A DNA stretch of 64,000 bases from Bacillus safensis (lineage in GTDB: Bacteria; Bacillota; Bacilli; Bacillales; Bacillaceae), in the NCBI GenBank assembly GCA_030159235.1, contig BSBG01000002.1, forward strand, positions 558,001 through 622,000, written 5' to 3'. Position numbers and translations under genes: made by a program. Of this stretch, positions 1 to 8,549 are shown one piece after another. The notes beneath the pieces were generated by a model. That model worked only from the letters and a program-made list of their open reading frames with translations. It was not told the DNA's origin and did no database searches. The stretch's first letter is position 1. Every line of letters begins with the position of its first letter.

Positions 1-593
1 TATAAAAGCGGTCCAAGATCAATCGCTGGGTCTGCAATCATCGCCCCATCCCAGTCAATTAAATAGAGCTGATCTTCATCTGTCAGCAGCCAATTATTAT
101 GATTGAGGTCACAATGACAGACGACCTTATCCTCGAAATGGACTGCCTCCACATGCTTCTCTAAGTACTGGATGGCACGCGTAATGTCTTGTGAATCAAT
201 TTGCTCTTTTAATATGGACTGTTTCAAATGTATCAGAATGGATTCTGGGTCTAGAGAGTGTTTCTCTAATCGCTTCAGCATATCGAGCAATTCTTTTGAT
301 GTATGAATTTTTCTTAGCTGCTCTGCTACAGGACGATCATTCATGTCCTTTGGCTTCAGCTCTCTGCCGCTCAGCCAGTGCTGTGCAGTAATTACATCCC
401 CATTTTCCATCCGTTTTGTCCAGACAAGCTTCGGCACAATGCCTTCAGCTGACAAAACCGCAAGAAACGGTGACGTATTGCGTTTTAAAAATAGCTTTTG
501 GTCATTGTGTGTTGCGAAGTACGCATCTCCCGTAGCGCCTCCAGCAGGAGAGATGTGCCATTCGCTACCTAATATTTGTCCCAACCAGTTCAT
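1..593 (-). CDS. ytmP: YtmP-like phosphotransferase (3' end missing)
   Basis: This is a choline/aminoglycoside-kinase-like phosphotransferase running off the left edge of the window. Reading the minus strand from the ATG at 593 gives a protein starting MNWLGQILGSEWHISPAGG. About 145 residues in is the Brenner-type catalytic loop HCDLNHNNW, and shortly after it the metal-binding LIDWDGA segment. These are the hallmarks of the APH/ChoK kinase fold. The natural substrate is not known. It lies downstream of the ytlPQR operon, as in B. subtilis, but is separated by a terminator at 704-758, so it is probably transcribed from its own promoter between 594 and 700. Only the C-terminal end is missing. 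Confidence 0.85.
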   Translation of the reverse strand, partial: MNWLGQILGSEWHISPAGGATGDAYFATHNDQKLFLKRNTSPFLAVLSAEGIVPKLVWTKRMENGDVITAQHWLSGRELKPKDMNDRPVAEQLRKIHTSKELLDMLKRLEKHSLDPESILIHLKQSILKEQIDSQDITRAIQYLEKHVEAVHFEDKVVCHCDLNHNNWLLTDEDQLYLIDWDGAMIADPAIDLGPLL

Positions 594-703
594 ATCAATT
601 TTCAACCCATCATTTCTTAAAATATTTTAAATCTTGCTTTTTTAGTCGACAAAATTCAGCCGATTTCAGATCAATTGGCTGTTTCTTTTTTTATTTATAT
701 GAT

Positions 704-758
704 CATAAAAACAAAAAGGACAGCTATTGAGAATGAGATGCTAAACAATAGCCGTCCT
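704..758 (-). terminator. Terminator downstream of ytlR
   Basis: Read on the minus strand, a 12-bp stem (746-757 with 718-729, one G-U pair) is followed by TTTTTGTTTTT. It ends the ytlP-ytlQ-ytlR transcript about 120 bp past the ytlR stop and separates it from ytmP. Apart from this hairpin nothing else was recognised between 594 and 876. Confidence 0.8.
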
Positions 759-876
759 ATAGATTTTATCGCTACCTTCTTATACTCGTCAAGCAAAACT
801 AGAAAATCAGGACAAGAACCTTACGAAATGGAAGGCTTTTTCATGGTTCTTTGACTGCGAATACACAACAAGTTAT

Positions 877-1806
877 TTAAGCACGTAATTTTAAGGATCG
901 TTCACTCGCCTTCACAAAGACAGGTGTTGCACCGATCACTTCCCCATCTGCGTGAAAAAGGATTTTTTCATCTGCTTCCAAGTACGCTTCCTCATGCTGA
1001 AACAGGGTAACCTCCTTCATCCCAAGGTGCTTTCGAAACACCATAGCACTTAGAAACAAGAGGACTTTGAATGGATTCAAATCTGTGACAACAATCGTTT
1101 GAAAGCCTGGTTGCCTCGCACTCACTTCCGGCGCTGCTTCCAGCCCTCCCCCGTAATACGGGTGATTGCATACAATGACAAACCACACGTGGCGAAAGAC
1201 TTTTTTCTCATTTTCAATAAACAGCGCAAGGTCAAACGGCTTAAAGGACCATAAAGAATGGAGAAATGACAGTGGGTAGATGATAAATCCAAGCCCTAGC
1301 CGTTTCAACCACTTTTCCCCTCTGAAATGCACCGTTTTCCTCAGCACATGTGCATCAAATCCAACACCGATATGATTGAGAAAAAGAACAGATTGCGGAC
1401 TTTCGGCATGATCTTGAAAGGAGCCGAGAGAAAATGTTTTGGTGAGCATTCTCTTTTGCTTTCTCACTTCTTTTAGAACATCGTGACGATGGATACCGAG
1501 ACCCTTCGCTGCATCATTCCAATGACCGGCAGGGACAAAACTAAGCTGCACATGATCGATTTCCTTTAATCCATTCAGTACTTCATGAATGGTGCCATCA
1601 CCGCCAATGACAATCAGGCGTTTCAGCCTGTCATCTTGCATGGCGCTAATTTGTCTTGCCAAAACTTCTGCATGGCCTTCATGCTGGGTGAGAAACGATC
1701 GATAAGAGACCTCCACCTTTTGTAATTCTTTCTCTATGCTCCTCCATGTACGGAGTCCTTTTCCATGTCCTGCTTCTGGATTAACGATAAAGTACCATTC
1801 ATTCAT
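877..1806 (-). CDS. ytlR: Diacylglycerol-kinase-family lipid kinase YtlR
   Basis: A 309-residue protein of the DAGK catalytic superfamily (YegS/BmrU type). The N-terminus has the VNPEAGHGKG nucleotide-binding segment (about residues 9-18), and GGDGTIHEVLNG near residue 68 is the family's ATP-binding/catalytic signature. Such enzymes phosphorylate diacylglycerol or related lipids at the membrane; the actual substrate of YtlR is not established. The start at 1806 has a GGAG about 7 nt upstream. It is the last gene of the ytlP-ytlQ-ytlR operon: ytlQ ends 49 bp upstream and a terminator follows. Length and motifs look intact. Confidence 0.85.
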   Translation of the reverse strand: MNEWYFIVNPEAGHGKGLRTWRSIEKELQKVEVSYRSFLTQHEGHAEVLARQISAMQDDRLKRLIVIGGDGTIHEVLNGLKEIDHVQLSFVPAGHWNDAAKGLGIHRHDVLKEVRKQKRMLTKTFSLGSFQDHAESPQSVLFLNHIGVGFDAHVLRKTVHFRGEKWLKRLGLGFIIYPLSFLHSLWSFKPFDLALFIENEKKVFRHVWFVIVCNHPYYGGGLEAAPEVSARQPGFQTIVVTDLNPFKVLLFLSAMVFRKHLGMKEVTLFQHEEAYLEADEKILFHADGEVIGATPVFVKASERSLKLRA

Positions 1807-1855
1807 ATATTAGCTCCACTCAGGTCTCAATTTTTCGTGACCTTCCATCATGTCT

Positions 1856-2791
1856 TTAATCGAGCCATTCCTGCCTTCTTTTGCTGTCTGATTCACCATA
1901 AGCAAGCAATGCCTTTGTCGCCTTAAATTGCTGATGCTTTGTCGGCGCCGTATTTTTCCGTTGCTTTTCAAACCACTCTTCCGCCTTCTTCTTATCGACA
2001 ACCTCCATCCCGTATGGAACTTCAGGTAAATCAATATAAGAGGTTCGGCTGATCAGGATTTTTTTCACAGGAAGGTCTACACCACTTTGCTGTAAGATCT
2101 TTGACACGACAGTGCCAGAGCGCAGAAGACTTGCGCAAGGATTCAAGACAGACTGAACTGCTTTCCCAGTCGCTCGTTTTTCCCAAAAACGTTCCTTCGT
2201 TCCGATATAGACACTGTCTGGCTCGGCCTCTAAGAAGGATAAACAAATCACTTCAAGCGGCGTAATGAGTATTGGACATAATTCCATCTCCGCTTTTTGA
2301 ATGAGCAGCACCGGCTTGTACATCACAAAATAAGAATCCGGAAGCTGCCTTGCAAGCATACGCAGCTTTTCATCATACCGAATATGATGAGAGACGGTTG
2401 AAATATGTGAAATTGTCGAGCTTGCCCATTTTAATTGCACGTCGTAGAGATGATCCTTAAAAAAGTGAATCAGCTGCGTTTCATCGGTAGGGACGTTTTT
2501 GAAAACCCCTTGCTCTATATCTGTCGGCTCGTTAAAAAGACTCAGGTCTCGTTCCTTTTTCATATCGGCTTCTTTTTGCTTTCTCTTTAAGGAGAATTTC
2601 TTTCTCTTTTCTTCCTCTTGTTCAGGCGCTTGTTCAGACATTTGGTCTAACGTCTGATGCGCCTCCTCCTTTGAAGCCCTTTTTAACTCGTCCCATCTTT
2701 GTTTTTTCAATCGAATGAATTGATTGATGTAATGATGCGGGTCTTGCTCATATCGTGATATATAATCTTGAATTTTAATAATTTGCGCCAT
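1856..2791 (-). CDS. ytlQ: Conserved hypothetical protein YtlQ
   Basis: A 311-residue soluble protein with a basic, charged region (about residues 55-90) before a more globular C-terminal part containing KKILISRTSYIDLP and EWFEK. This part resembles NERD/nuclease-like domains of Bacillus, but I see no clear catalytic signature, so function is unknown. An upstream TTG at 2881 would overlap ytlP and has no SD. The ATG at 2791 has a GGAG ten bases upstream and removes the overlap, leaving 25 bp after the ytlP stop, so I prefer it. It is co-transcribed with the RNA phosphodiesterase gene ytlP and the lipid kinase gene ytlR. Confidence 0.75.
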   Translation of the reverse strand: MAQIIKIQDYISRYEQDPHHYINQFIRLKKQRWDELKRASKEEAHQTLDQMSEQAPEQEEEKRKKFSLKRKQKEADMKKERDLSLFNEPTDIEQGVFKNVPTDETQLIHFFKDHLYDVQLKWASSTISHISTVSHHIRYDEKLRMLARQLPDSYFVMYKPVLLIQKAEMELCPILITPLEVICLSFLEAEPDSVYIGTKERFWEKRATGKAVQSVLNPCASLLRSGTVVSKILQQSGVDLPVKKILISRTSYIDLPEVPYGMEVVDKKKAEEWFEKQRKNTAPTKHQQFKATKALLAYGESDSKRRQEWLD

Positions 2792-2816
2792 CTGCTGCTC
2801 ACTCCAACTTCTAGAA

Positions 2817-3368
2817 TCATTTATGTAGTGTAAATTGTTTGATTGCGTGATAACGCGGGGTTTCTTTTGGGCGTATTTCAAATAAAGTGATACGAGAAAC
2901 CTCCATCACATATGGCTTTTTGCTTAAAGGCGCTTGTTCTCTAAAAGAGTCATCCGCATTCCATTTACGCGCGATTGTCATATGCGGATGAAACGGTCTT
3001 TTTTCAACAGGATGTCCTGCTGACATGACGGCTTCTTTCACCTTTTTTCTTAAACCCATGAGCGATTCACTTTCAATTGGCTTTGCAAAAAAGACTCTCG
3101 GGCGCTCCTTCATACCAAACTGCCCTAACTCATTCAGCTCTAGTGGAAATGAGTCAGCTTCATTTGAAAGAATGTCGAGCAGCTGGATGATCTTATTTAA
3201 GCGCTCTTCTAAAATGGCACCTAAAAAGACAAGGGTCACATGATAATCATGTGGTGCTGTCCATTTTTGAAAGGACAGTCCGCTCCTTTGATCAATGTCT
3301 TGTTTGATCTGATACGCAAGTTGTTCAGGGATGTGAAGCCCTATAAAATAATGACGGCTCTCTGACAC
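2817..3368 (-). CDS. ytlP: RNA 2',3'-cyclic phosphodiesterase (ThpR/LigT family)
   Basis: A 183-residue member of the 2H phosphoesterase superfamily. Both catalytic HxT motifs are visible: HVTLVFLG at residues 43-50 and HPHMTIAR at about 127-134, giving the two-fold His/Thr active site. Enzymes of this family hydrolyse RNA 2',3'-cyclic phosphates to 2'-phosphates, and bacterial members also show 2'-5' RNA ligase activity in vitro. The start is GTG at 3368 with AGGTGAT five bases upstream. It is the first gene of the ytlP-ytlQ-ytlR operon, divergent from the cysteine-synthase-like gene at 3463. Confidence 0.9.
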   Translation of the reverse strand: MSESRHYFIGLHIPEQLAYQIKQDIDQRSGLSFQKWTAPHDYHVTLVFLGAILEERLNKIIQLLDILSNEADSFPLELNELGQFGMKERPRVFFAKPIESESLMGLRKKVKEAVMSAGHPVEKRPFHPHMTIARKWNADDSFREQAPLSKKPYVMEVSRITLFEIRPKETPRYHAIKQFTLHK

Positions 3369-3462
3369 AATATCACCTGTCCTTTTTTAACAAACTTTAC
3401 GAATCCCCATTGATGATAGTATAACTAAAGAAATGCGGAATGAGAAGAAAGGGTGTCCTAAC

Positions 3463-4392
3463 ATGAAGGTTGCACAAAATATAGCGGAGCTAATTGGCGA
3501 TACACCGCTTGTCAAATTACAGCGGCTTCAGCCCAAAAATGCCGCGGCTGTTTATTTAAAGCTGGAAGCATTTAATCCTAGCGGAAGTGTAAAAGACCGC
3601 GCGGCTTACAATATGATCGTTGAGGCGGAAAGGCAAGGGAAGCTCACAAAAGGAGCAACCATTATTGAGCCTACGAGCGGAAATACAGGGATTGGTTTAG
3701 CCATGAATGCCGCCGCAAGAGGCTATAAAGCCATCCTTGTCATGCCTGATACGATGACAAAGGAAAGAATCAATATTTTGAAGGCATATGGAGCGCAGGT
3801 CGTCTTAACCCCTGGAGATGAAAAAATGCCAGGCTGCATCCGCAAAGCTGAGGAACTGGCGGCTGAAATCCCTCATAGCTTTATTCCCATGCAATTTGAT
3901 AATAAGGCGAATCCAGATGCGCATAGAGGAACAACGGCAGTCGAAATCATAGAAGCTGTGAAACAACTTGGACAGCCCCTTGGAGCCTTTGTCGCAACAG
4001 CTGGGACTGGCGGCACCATTACAGGGACTGGAGAGGAATTAAAGAAGGCATTCCCTCACTTGACCATACGTGTGGCAGAGCCAAAGGGATCTCCAGTCTT
4101 ATCTGGCGGGGAACCTGGCAAACATAAGCTCGTTGGCACAAGCCCAGGGTTTATCCCCCAGATCCTAAATGAGGATGTCTATGATGAGATCGTGCAAGTA
4201 AGCGATGAAGATGCGTACCACATCACACGGCAGCTCGCCCAGCTTGAAGGAATTTTAGTAGGTCCATCCTCTGGAGCAGCTTGCTATGCAGCCATTGAAA
4301 CAGCCAAGCAATTGCCGGCAGATCAAGTGGTGATCTGTATGACAGCAGATACGGGAGAACGATACTTATCAAGTGATGTTTTTCAAGATTAA
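3463..4392 (+). CDS. ytkP: Cysteine synthase-like PLP enzyme YtkP
   Basis: A 309-residue fold-type II PLP enzyme of the CysK/O-acetylserine sulfhydrylase family. PSGSVKDRAAY (about residues 34-44) contains the Schiff-base lysine, EPTSGNTGIGLA the substrate loop, and GTGGTITGTGE the glycine-rich phosphate cradle. The expected reaction is O-acetylserine plus sulfide to cysteine, but its precise donor is unproven because Bacillus has a separate main CysK. An upstream in-frame ATG at 3433 lacks an SD; the ATG at 3463 has AAAGGGTG about 8 nt upstream and gives the family's usual length. It is a monocistronic gene closed by a strong hairpin. Confidence 0.87.
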   Translation: MKVAQNIAELIGDTPLVKLQRLQPKNAAAVYLKLEAFNPSGSVKDRAAYNMIVEAERQGKLTKGATIIEPTSGNTGIGLAMNAAARGYKAILVMPDTMTKERINILKAYGAQVVLTPGDEKMPGCIRKAEELAAEIPHSFIPMQFDNKANPDAHRGTTAVEIIEAVKQLGQPLGAFVATAGTGGTITGTGEELKKAFPHLTIRVAEPKGSPVLSGGEPGKHKLVGTSPGFIPQILNEDVYDEIVQVSDEDAYHITRQLAQLEGILVGPSSGAACYAAIETAKQLPADQVVICMTADTGERYLSSDVFQD

Positions 4393-4426
4393 AAAAGGAA
4401 CAGGGCGATGAATCCCTGTTCCTTTT
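4392..4426. terminator. Bidirectional terminator between ytkP and the peptidase E gene
   Basis: A 14-bp inverted repeat (4392-4405 with 4413-4426) includes its own A-tract and T-tract, so it can stop transcription from both convergent genes. It overlaps the ytkP stop codon. Confidence 0.92.
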
Positions 4427-4439
4427 TCTTCGTTTCCGG

Positions 4440-5066
4440 TTACGACGATTTGACCAGCTTCACCTCAGCCTGCTCACCAGTGATGAGTAATACTTGCTCA
4501 TCACTGAGCGGGCATAGATTGAGCGTTTGCTGATGCTTCTCCATTATTTGCTGCGCAGCCTCGCCTAAATAAGCGTTGTGCACATGCGGTACTGGATAGC
4601 AGCTGATTTCATTGAATCCTTGAAATGATGAAAGCTCTGGCGCTTTCTCCTGATCATCCATCAGGGAGATATACTCAATGCTTGGCGCCATGATGAGACT
4701 TCCAGCAGACTCTCCGATGTACAGCTTGCCGTTGTTGATTTCTTTTTTCAACACGTCATCAAGACGATGCTTTCTGAATTCCTGCAATAAATAGAAGGTG
4801 TTTCCCCCTGATACATAGATCACATCATTTTGTTCGATCATCTGTGTAATCTCTTCGGTAGACTGTTCATCTATCTGCACAGTCTCAAGCTGCATACCTA
4901 ATTGATGAAAGGCTTCCTTCGCTGCCGCCACATAGTGTGTGACTTCTTCCACAGCACTGGCTGTCGGAAAGAATGTCACCCGTTTTCCTTTTAATGATTC
5001 ACCTGCAAAGTCAGACAAGAGAGAATAGCTGTCTTTGAATGAAGAGCATAAGAACATTTTTTTCAC
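4440..5066 (-). CDS. Peptidase E-like (S51 family) protein
   Basis: A 208-residue class-I-glutamine-amidotransferase-like fold protein of peptidase family S51 (dipeptidase E/cyanophycinase group; B. subtilis YgaJ is similar). VIYVSGGNTFYLL (about residues 82-94) and YIGESAGS, with the expected nucleophile Ser120, are the family motifs. Peptidase E hydrolyses N-terminal Asp dipeptides; the substrate here is not tested. The start is GTG at 5066 with AGGGG seven bases upstream. It lies directly downstream of the PepV-type dipeptidase gene (29 bp), so the two are probably co-transcribed in peptide turnover. B. subtilis lacks this gene at this locus. Confidence 0.82.
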   Translation of the reverse strand: MKKMFLCSSFKDSYSLLSDFAGESLKGKRVTFFPTASAVEEVTHYVAAAKEAFHQLGMQLETVQIDEQSTEEITQMIEQNDVIYVSGGNTFYLLQEFRKHRLDDVLKKEINNGKLYIGESAGSLIMAPSIEYISLMDDQEKAPELSSFQGFNEISCYPVPHVHNAYLGEAAQQIMEKHQQTLNLCPLSDEQVLLITGEQAEVKLVKSS

Positions 5067-5095
5067 TAGGAATCCCCTCTTTTCTTTCCCTTTTT

Positions 5096-6496
5096 CTATT
5101 TTGCCAATTCATACATAGCTTGTGCATAAAGAGCTGTTGCTCTCAGTAAGTCATCAATTTCAATGTATTCATCCTTTTGATGGGCGCAATCTGGTCTGCC
5201 AGGGAATAGAGGCCCAAAGGCAACACCCGCTTCTAAAGATCTCGCATACGTTCCTCCCCCAATGGCAATCAGAGTTGCTGGATCTCCAGTTTGCTCCTCA
5301 TATACCCGCTGCAAGGTTTTCACAAGTGGATGGTCTTTTGAAACGTGATGCGGAGGGCTGTCATCGAATTTTAGAAGGGCTGCACCTTTTATGCTTTCAA
5401 TCCCTTTTTTGACGTCCTTGCCGTCTGCTGTCACTGGATAGCGGACATTTAATCCTAGCTTTGCTTCCTCATTTTGTGTATAACGGATTGTCCCAACATT
5501 CAACGTCAAGTCTCCGCTAATCTCATCTTTGCAAGCAATCCCCAGCTTTTGTCCCCTTGTATCCTGATCAAATAAAGCATTGATTTGGGAAGTAAAAGCA
5601 AGTCCCTGCTCATCTAATTCGCGCTCGCATAAGAAATTTGCCATATGAATGCCCGCATTTGTACCATGCGCCGGCTCCATGGCATGAACGGATACCCCTT
5701 TTAATGTGAAATGGAGTCCGTCGGCTGTGTTCTTTACTTCACCGGATAATTGATGATCAGCAAGATAAGTTTCAAATGCTGTTTTTAGTAATTCAGCATC
5801 GTGTTCCTGTACAGCTGTCACAGCGGCAACTGCCTCATCTGGCACCATATTGAGCCTCATCCCCGATGTGAATTGCTTGAGTGTATAGCGATGATGATTC
5901 GCTGTTTGTTGATATGTAAATGACACAATGGCATCAATGATTCCTTTTTCCGCATGAATAATTGGAAAATCAGCATCTGGTGCAAACCCAATTTGCGGCA
6001 TCGCCTCATGCTTGAAATAATGATCCACACAGCGCCAATCGCTTTCTTCATCAGTTCCGATAATCATTCGAATCTTTTTCGACAGCTGCATCCCCGAATC
6101 TTTTAATATCTTCAGTGCGTAGAAAGCCGCCATGGTTGGGCCTTTATCATCAATGGCACCACGTGCAAAGATTTTATTTTCTCTTATGTCCGCTGAAAAT
6201 GGCGGGGTTGTCCAGCCGTCACCAGCAGGCACAACGTCCACATGGCAAAGCACACCTACAATGTCTTTCCCTTCCCCATATTCAATATGACCTGCATAGC
6301 CATCGACATTCTTAACTATGAAGCCTTCGTCTTCCCCTTTTTTCAGCATATACTGAAGGGCATCATCGACTTTTTCACCAAAAGGCTTTCCTTCTTTACC
6401 GCCTTCTTCATCAAGAACACTTTCAATTTGTAAAAAAGATTGTGTGTCCTTGATCAAGTTGTCTTTTTTTCGTATTACTTCAGCTTCCCAATTCAT
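5096..6496 (-). CDS. ytjP: PepV-type dipeptidase (M20 family)
   Basis: A 466-residue zinc metallopeptidase of the M20/PepV family. The first metal ligand is in GVLCHVDVVPAGDGW, the bridging Asp in GAIDDKGP, the catalytic/ligand Glu pair in GTDEESDW, and a further ligand in FAPDADFP. PepV enzymes cleave dipeptides and some tripeptides in the cytoplasm. The annotated start is the ATG at 6496 with AGGAGG upstream; a longer non-ATG frame back to 6532 has no SD. It is divergent from pbuO and followed by the peptidase E-like gene. Length matches the B. subtilis homologue. Confidence 0.88.
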   Translation of the reverse strand: MNWEAEVIRKKDNLIKDTQSFLQIESVLDEEGGKEGKPFGEKVDDALQYMLKKGEDEGFIVKNVDGYAGHIEYGEGKDIVGVLCHVDVVPAGDGWTTPPFSADIRENKIFARGAIDDKGPTMAAFYALKILKDSGMQLSKKIRMIIGTDEESDWRCVDHYFKHEAMPQIGFAPDADFPIIHAEKGIIDAIVSFTYQQTANHHRYTLKQFTSGMRLNMVPDEAVAAVTAVQEHDAELLKTAFETYLADHQLSGEVKNTADGLHFTLKGVSVHAMEPAHGTNAGIHMANFLCERELDEQGLAFTSQINALFDQDTRGQKLGIACKDEISGDLTLNVGTIRYTQNEEAKLGLNVRYPVTADGKDVKKGIESIKGAALLKFDDSPPHHVSKDHPLVKTLQRVYEEQTGDPATLIAIGGGTYARSLEAGVAFGPLFPGRPDCAHQKDEYIEIDDLLRATALYAQAMYELAK

Positions 6497-6521
6497 TTGT
6501 CCATTCCTCCTTGAAAAAAGG

Positions 6522-6580
6522 TTGCAATCCACCCTTAAAACGAATATTATATATATTGTTTTGTAATAATGTTCGTAAAT
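6522..6580 (+). promoter_or_regulatory. pbuO promoter with candidate PurR boxes
   Basis: TTGCAA (6522-6527), 17 bp and TATTAT (6545-6550) make a sigma-A-like promoter. Two inverted PurBox-like sequences flank its -10: AAAACGAATATT near 6537-6548, with CGAA at 6541, and AATGTTCGTAAAT at 6568-6580. The known PurR target is a pair of inverted PurBoxes (AWWWCCGAACWWT) and pbuO belongs to the PurR regulon in B. subtilis. The left box deviates from consensus and the spacing, about 19 bp, is slightly long, so this is a candidate operator. Confidence 0.55.
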
Positions 6581-6590
6581 GGAGGATTTT

Positions 6591-7889
6591 ATGTTTCAGT
6601 TAAAAGAAAATCAAACCAACATAAAGAAAGAATTAATCGCTGGTATGACGACATTCTTTACCATGGTCTATATTGTTGCCGTCAACCCTGGAATTCTTTC
6701 AAAAGCAGGCATTCCTTTTGACCAAGTCTTTACTGCAACAATCATCGCTGCTGTCGTCGGTACGCTTTGGATGGCACTATTTGCAAACTATCCGATTGCC
6801 ATTGCACCAGGGATGGGGCTGAATGTCTATTTCACCGTCACAGTTGTCGGCGGTGGCGGTCTCAGCTATCAAACAGCGTTCAGTGCGGTATTTGTTGCTG
6901 GTATACTCTTTATTATTTTATCGTTAACCTCCCTTAGAAAACAACTGATTGAAGCCATTCCAGATAATTTAAAGTACGGCATTACAGCAGGCATCGGACT
7001 TTTCATTGCGTTTATTGGCCTCAGGCAGTCTGGCATCATCACTGCTGATCCAGAAAACCTTGTGAAGCTTGGCAATTTAAGCTCGCCTGTTGTTATTTTA
7101 ACGCTTGTTGGCTTAATGATTTCCGTCATTTTAATGGTTCTTCAAATCAATGGCGCACTGTTTATCGGCATGTTAGCGACCACATTAATTGCGCTCGTGA
7201 CAGGCCAGCTTCATTTCCCTAAAATGCTGATGGACGTTCCTGCACTGCCTGAAGGCATGCTGATTACAAATCCATTCGCTGCCTTTGGTGATGTGTTCTC
7301 TCATCATTTGTATGCTGTCGTCTTCTCCTTCTTACTGGTGACGATTTTTGATACAACGGGCACAATGATCGGAGTGGCGGAGCAAGCCGGATTAATGAAA
7401 AATGGACAGCTACCAAAAGTGCGTAGAGCCCTGCTCGCTGACTCTGCTGCAACAACGGTTGGTTCTATGTTTGGCACAAGCCCTACCACTGCTTATATTG
7501 AATCATCATCAGGGGTTGCTGCTGGCGGAAGAACTGGCCTCACATCTTTAACGGTCGCTGCGCTGTTTATTGTGGCATTATTTTTCGGCCCGCTCGTTCA
7601 AGCTATTTCTTCTTTACCATCGATCACATCACCAGTTTTAATCATTGTTGGCTGCTTGATGATGAACTCAGTATCACGCATTCGCTGGAACGAACTAGAC
7701 GAAGCATTCCCTGCTTTTCTTGTCATCCTTTCGATGCCGCTGACTTCTAGTATCTCTACAGGGATTTCACTTGGATTTATTTCCTATCCACTTGTGAAAT
7801 TGGCAAAAGGGAAATGGAAGGAAGTACATGTGCTTGTTCTCATCTTTGCGATCTTATTTTTCATTCAACTCTTTTTCTTAGAAGGATAA
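6591..7889 (+). CDS. pbuO: Guanine/hypoxanthine permease PbuO
   Basis: A 432-residue integral membrane nucleobase permease of the AzgA-like branch of the NCS2 family. The N-terminal ELIAGMTTFFTMVYIVAVNP and the internal FDTTGTMIGVAEQAG segment are typical of this group. It has roughly 12-14 hydrophobic segments and imports guanine and hypoxanthine with protons in B. subtilis. Start choice: an ATG at 6579 overlaps its own SD region, while the ATG at 6591 has GGAGG at 6581-6585, so 6591 is preferred. It is monocistronic, divergent from ytjP, with candidate PurR boxes upstream and a terminator downstream. Confidence 0.87.
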   Translation: MFQLKENQTNIKKELIAGMTTFFTMVYIVAVNPGILSKAGIPFDQVFTATIIAAVVGTLWMALFANYPIAIAPGMGLNVYFTVTVVGGGGLSYQTAFSAVFVAGILFIILSLTSLRKQLIEAIPDNLKYGITAGIGLFIAFIGLRQSGIITADPENLVKLGNLSSPVVILTLVGLMISVILMVLQINGALFIGMLATTLIALVTGQLHFPKMLMDVPALPEGMLITNPFAAFGDVFSHHLYAVVFSFLLVTIFDTTGTMIGVAEQAGLMKNGQLPKVRRALLADSAATTVGSMFGTSPTTAYIESSSGVAAGGRTGLTSLTVAALFIVALFFGPLVQAISSLPSITSPVLIIVGCLMMNSVSRIRWNELDEAFPAFLVILSMPLTSSISTGISLGFISYPLVKLAKGKWKEVHVLVLIFAILFFIQLFFLEG

Positions 7890-7894
7890 CAGAA

Positions 7895-7936
7895 ACAAAA
7901 AAGGCACATCCTTACATGGAATGTGTCTTTTTGTCT
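7895..7936 (+). terminator. Terminator of pbuO
   Basis: An imperfect stem with A-rich left arm and GUGUC/GGCAC-type pairing is followed by TTTTTGTCTT shortly after the pbuO stop. The rest of the 7937-8258 stretch holds a 14-bp palindrome (8045-8058) and a weak promoter candidate for ytzE, nothing else. Confidence 0.7.
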
Positions 7937-8044
7937 TCACTATTTTTTATTTTGTAAATTTTCTGTGTTTATTTTTTGGACGTTTGTACGTGTCCACTTC
8001 TTTCGTATCCCTTATGATTACTGGGTTGTAACCGAATTCAAATC

Positions 8045-8058
8045 ATGGTATATACCAT
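8045..8058. repeat. 14-bp perfect palindrome upstream of ytzE
   Basis: ATGGTATATACCAT is a perfect palindrome in the otherwise featureless gap between pbuO and ytzE. Its position about 200 bp before a small HTH regulator gene would suit an operator, but nothing else supports it. A TTGACT (8097) with CATAAT (8121) 18 bp later could be the ytzE promoter. Confidence 0.35.
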
Positions 8059-8258
8059 ATTTTATTTCATGAAGACAAGTTTAAAAACACGTAAAGTTGA
8101 CTTTTTGGTGGAACTAGATGCATAATAACGTGTATAATAGAATAAAACATTAAGAAACACGAACATTTACCATTGTTGCATGTCCTTATTTCTCAGTTTT
8201 AGTGTAGTAAGTTGTGGTTAGTCAAGTCCATCCGATCTTATTGATAGGGAGTGGTTTT

Positions 8259-8480
8259 TTGAAACCTTCAACAAACCGTATGATGACTCGAATTAAATCA
8301 GTTTATATGTTCATTCAAGAGAAAGGTCTTGTCACGACACAAGAGCTGGTTGATGAATTCGGGATCACACCTAGAACCATTCAAAGAGACTTAAACGTGC
8401 TTGCCTATAACGATCTTGTTCATAGTCCAAGCAGAGGCAAATGGGAAACAACGAGAAAAAAAGTAAAAATATCATCTTAA
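8259..8480 (+). CDS. ytzE: DeoR-type small HTH protein YtzE
   Basis: A 73-residue protein consisting almost only of a DeoR-family helix-turn-helix: RIKSVYMFIQEKG, then TTQELVDEFGITPRTIQRDLN. There is no effector-binding domain. The start is the TTG at 8259, preceded by GGGAGTGG with a 4-base gap; the longer GTG frame at 8214 has no SD, and 73 residues matches the B. subtilis protein. Such a lone HTH could be a repressor or a small DNA-binding adaptor; its targets are unknown. A bidirectional terminator separates it from the convergent pseudouridine synthase gene. Confidence 0.8.
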   Translation: MKPSTNRMMTRIKSVYMFIQEKGLVTTQELVDEFGITPRTIQRDLNVLAYNDLVHSPSRGKWETTRKKVKISS

Positions 8481-8506
8481 GCGTATAATGGATTGTCCAT
8501 ATAACA

Positions 8507-8537
8507 AAAAGAACCGGCGATATTCCGGTTCTTTTCT
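8507..8537. terminator. Bidirectional terminator between ytzE and ytzG
   Basis: An 11-bp inverted repeat (8507-8517 with 8525-8535), AAAAGAACCGG with its complement, is flanked by A and T runs and serves both convergent genes. Confidence 0.9.
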
Positions 8538-8549
8538 TTTGTTCTTATT

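Noticed and set aside
5122..5412. 96-codon frame on the plus strand inside ytjP
   Set aside because: Shadow of the well-supported PepV-type gene; no SD and no recognisable protein.
8097..8138. TTGACT with TATAAT as a ytzE promoter
   Set aside because: The spacing is 30 bp; TTGACT with CATAAT at 18 bp is better but still weak.
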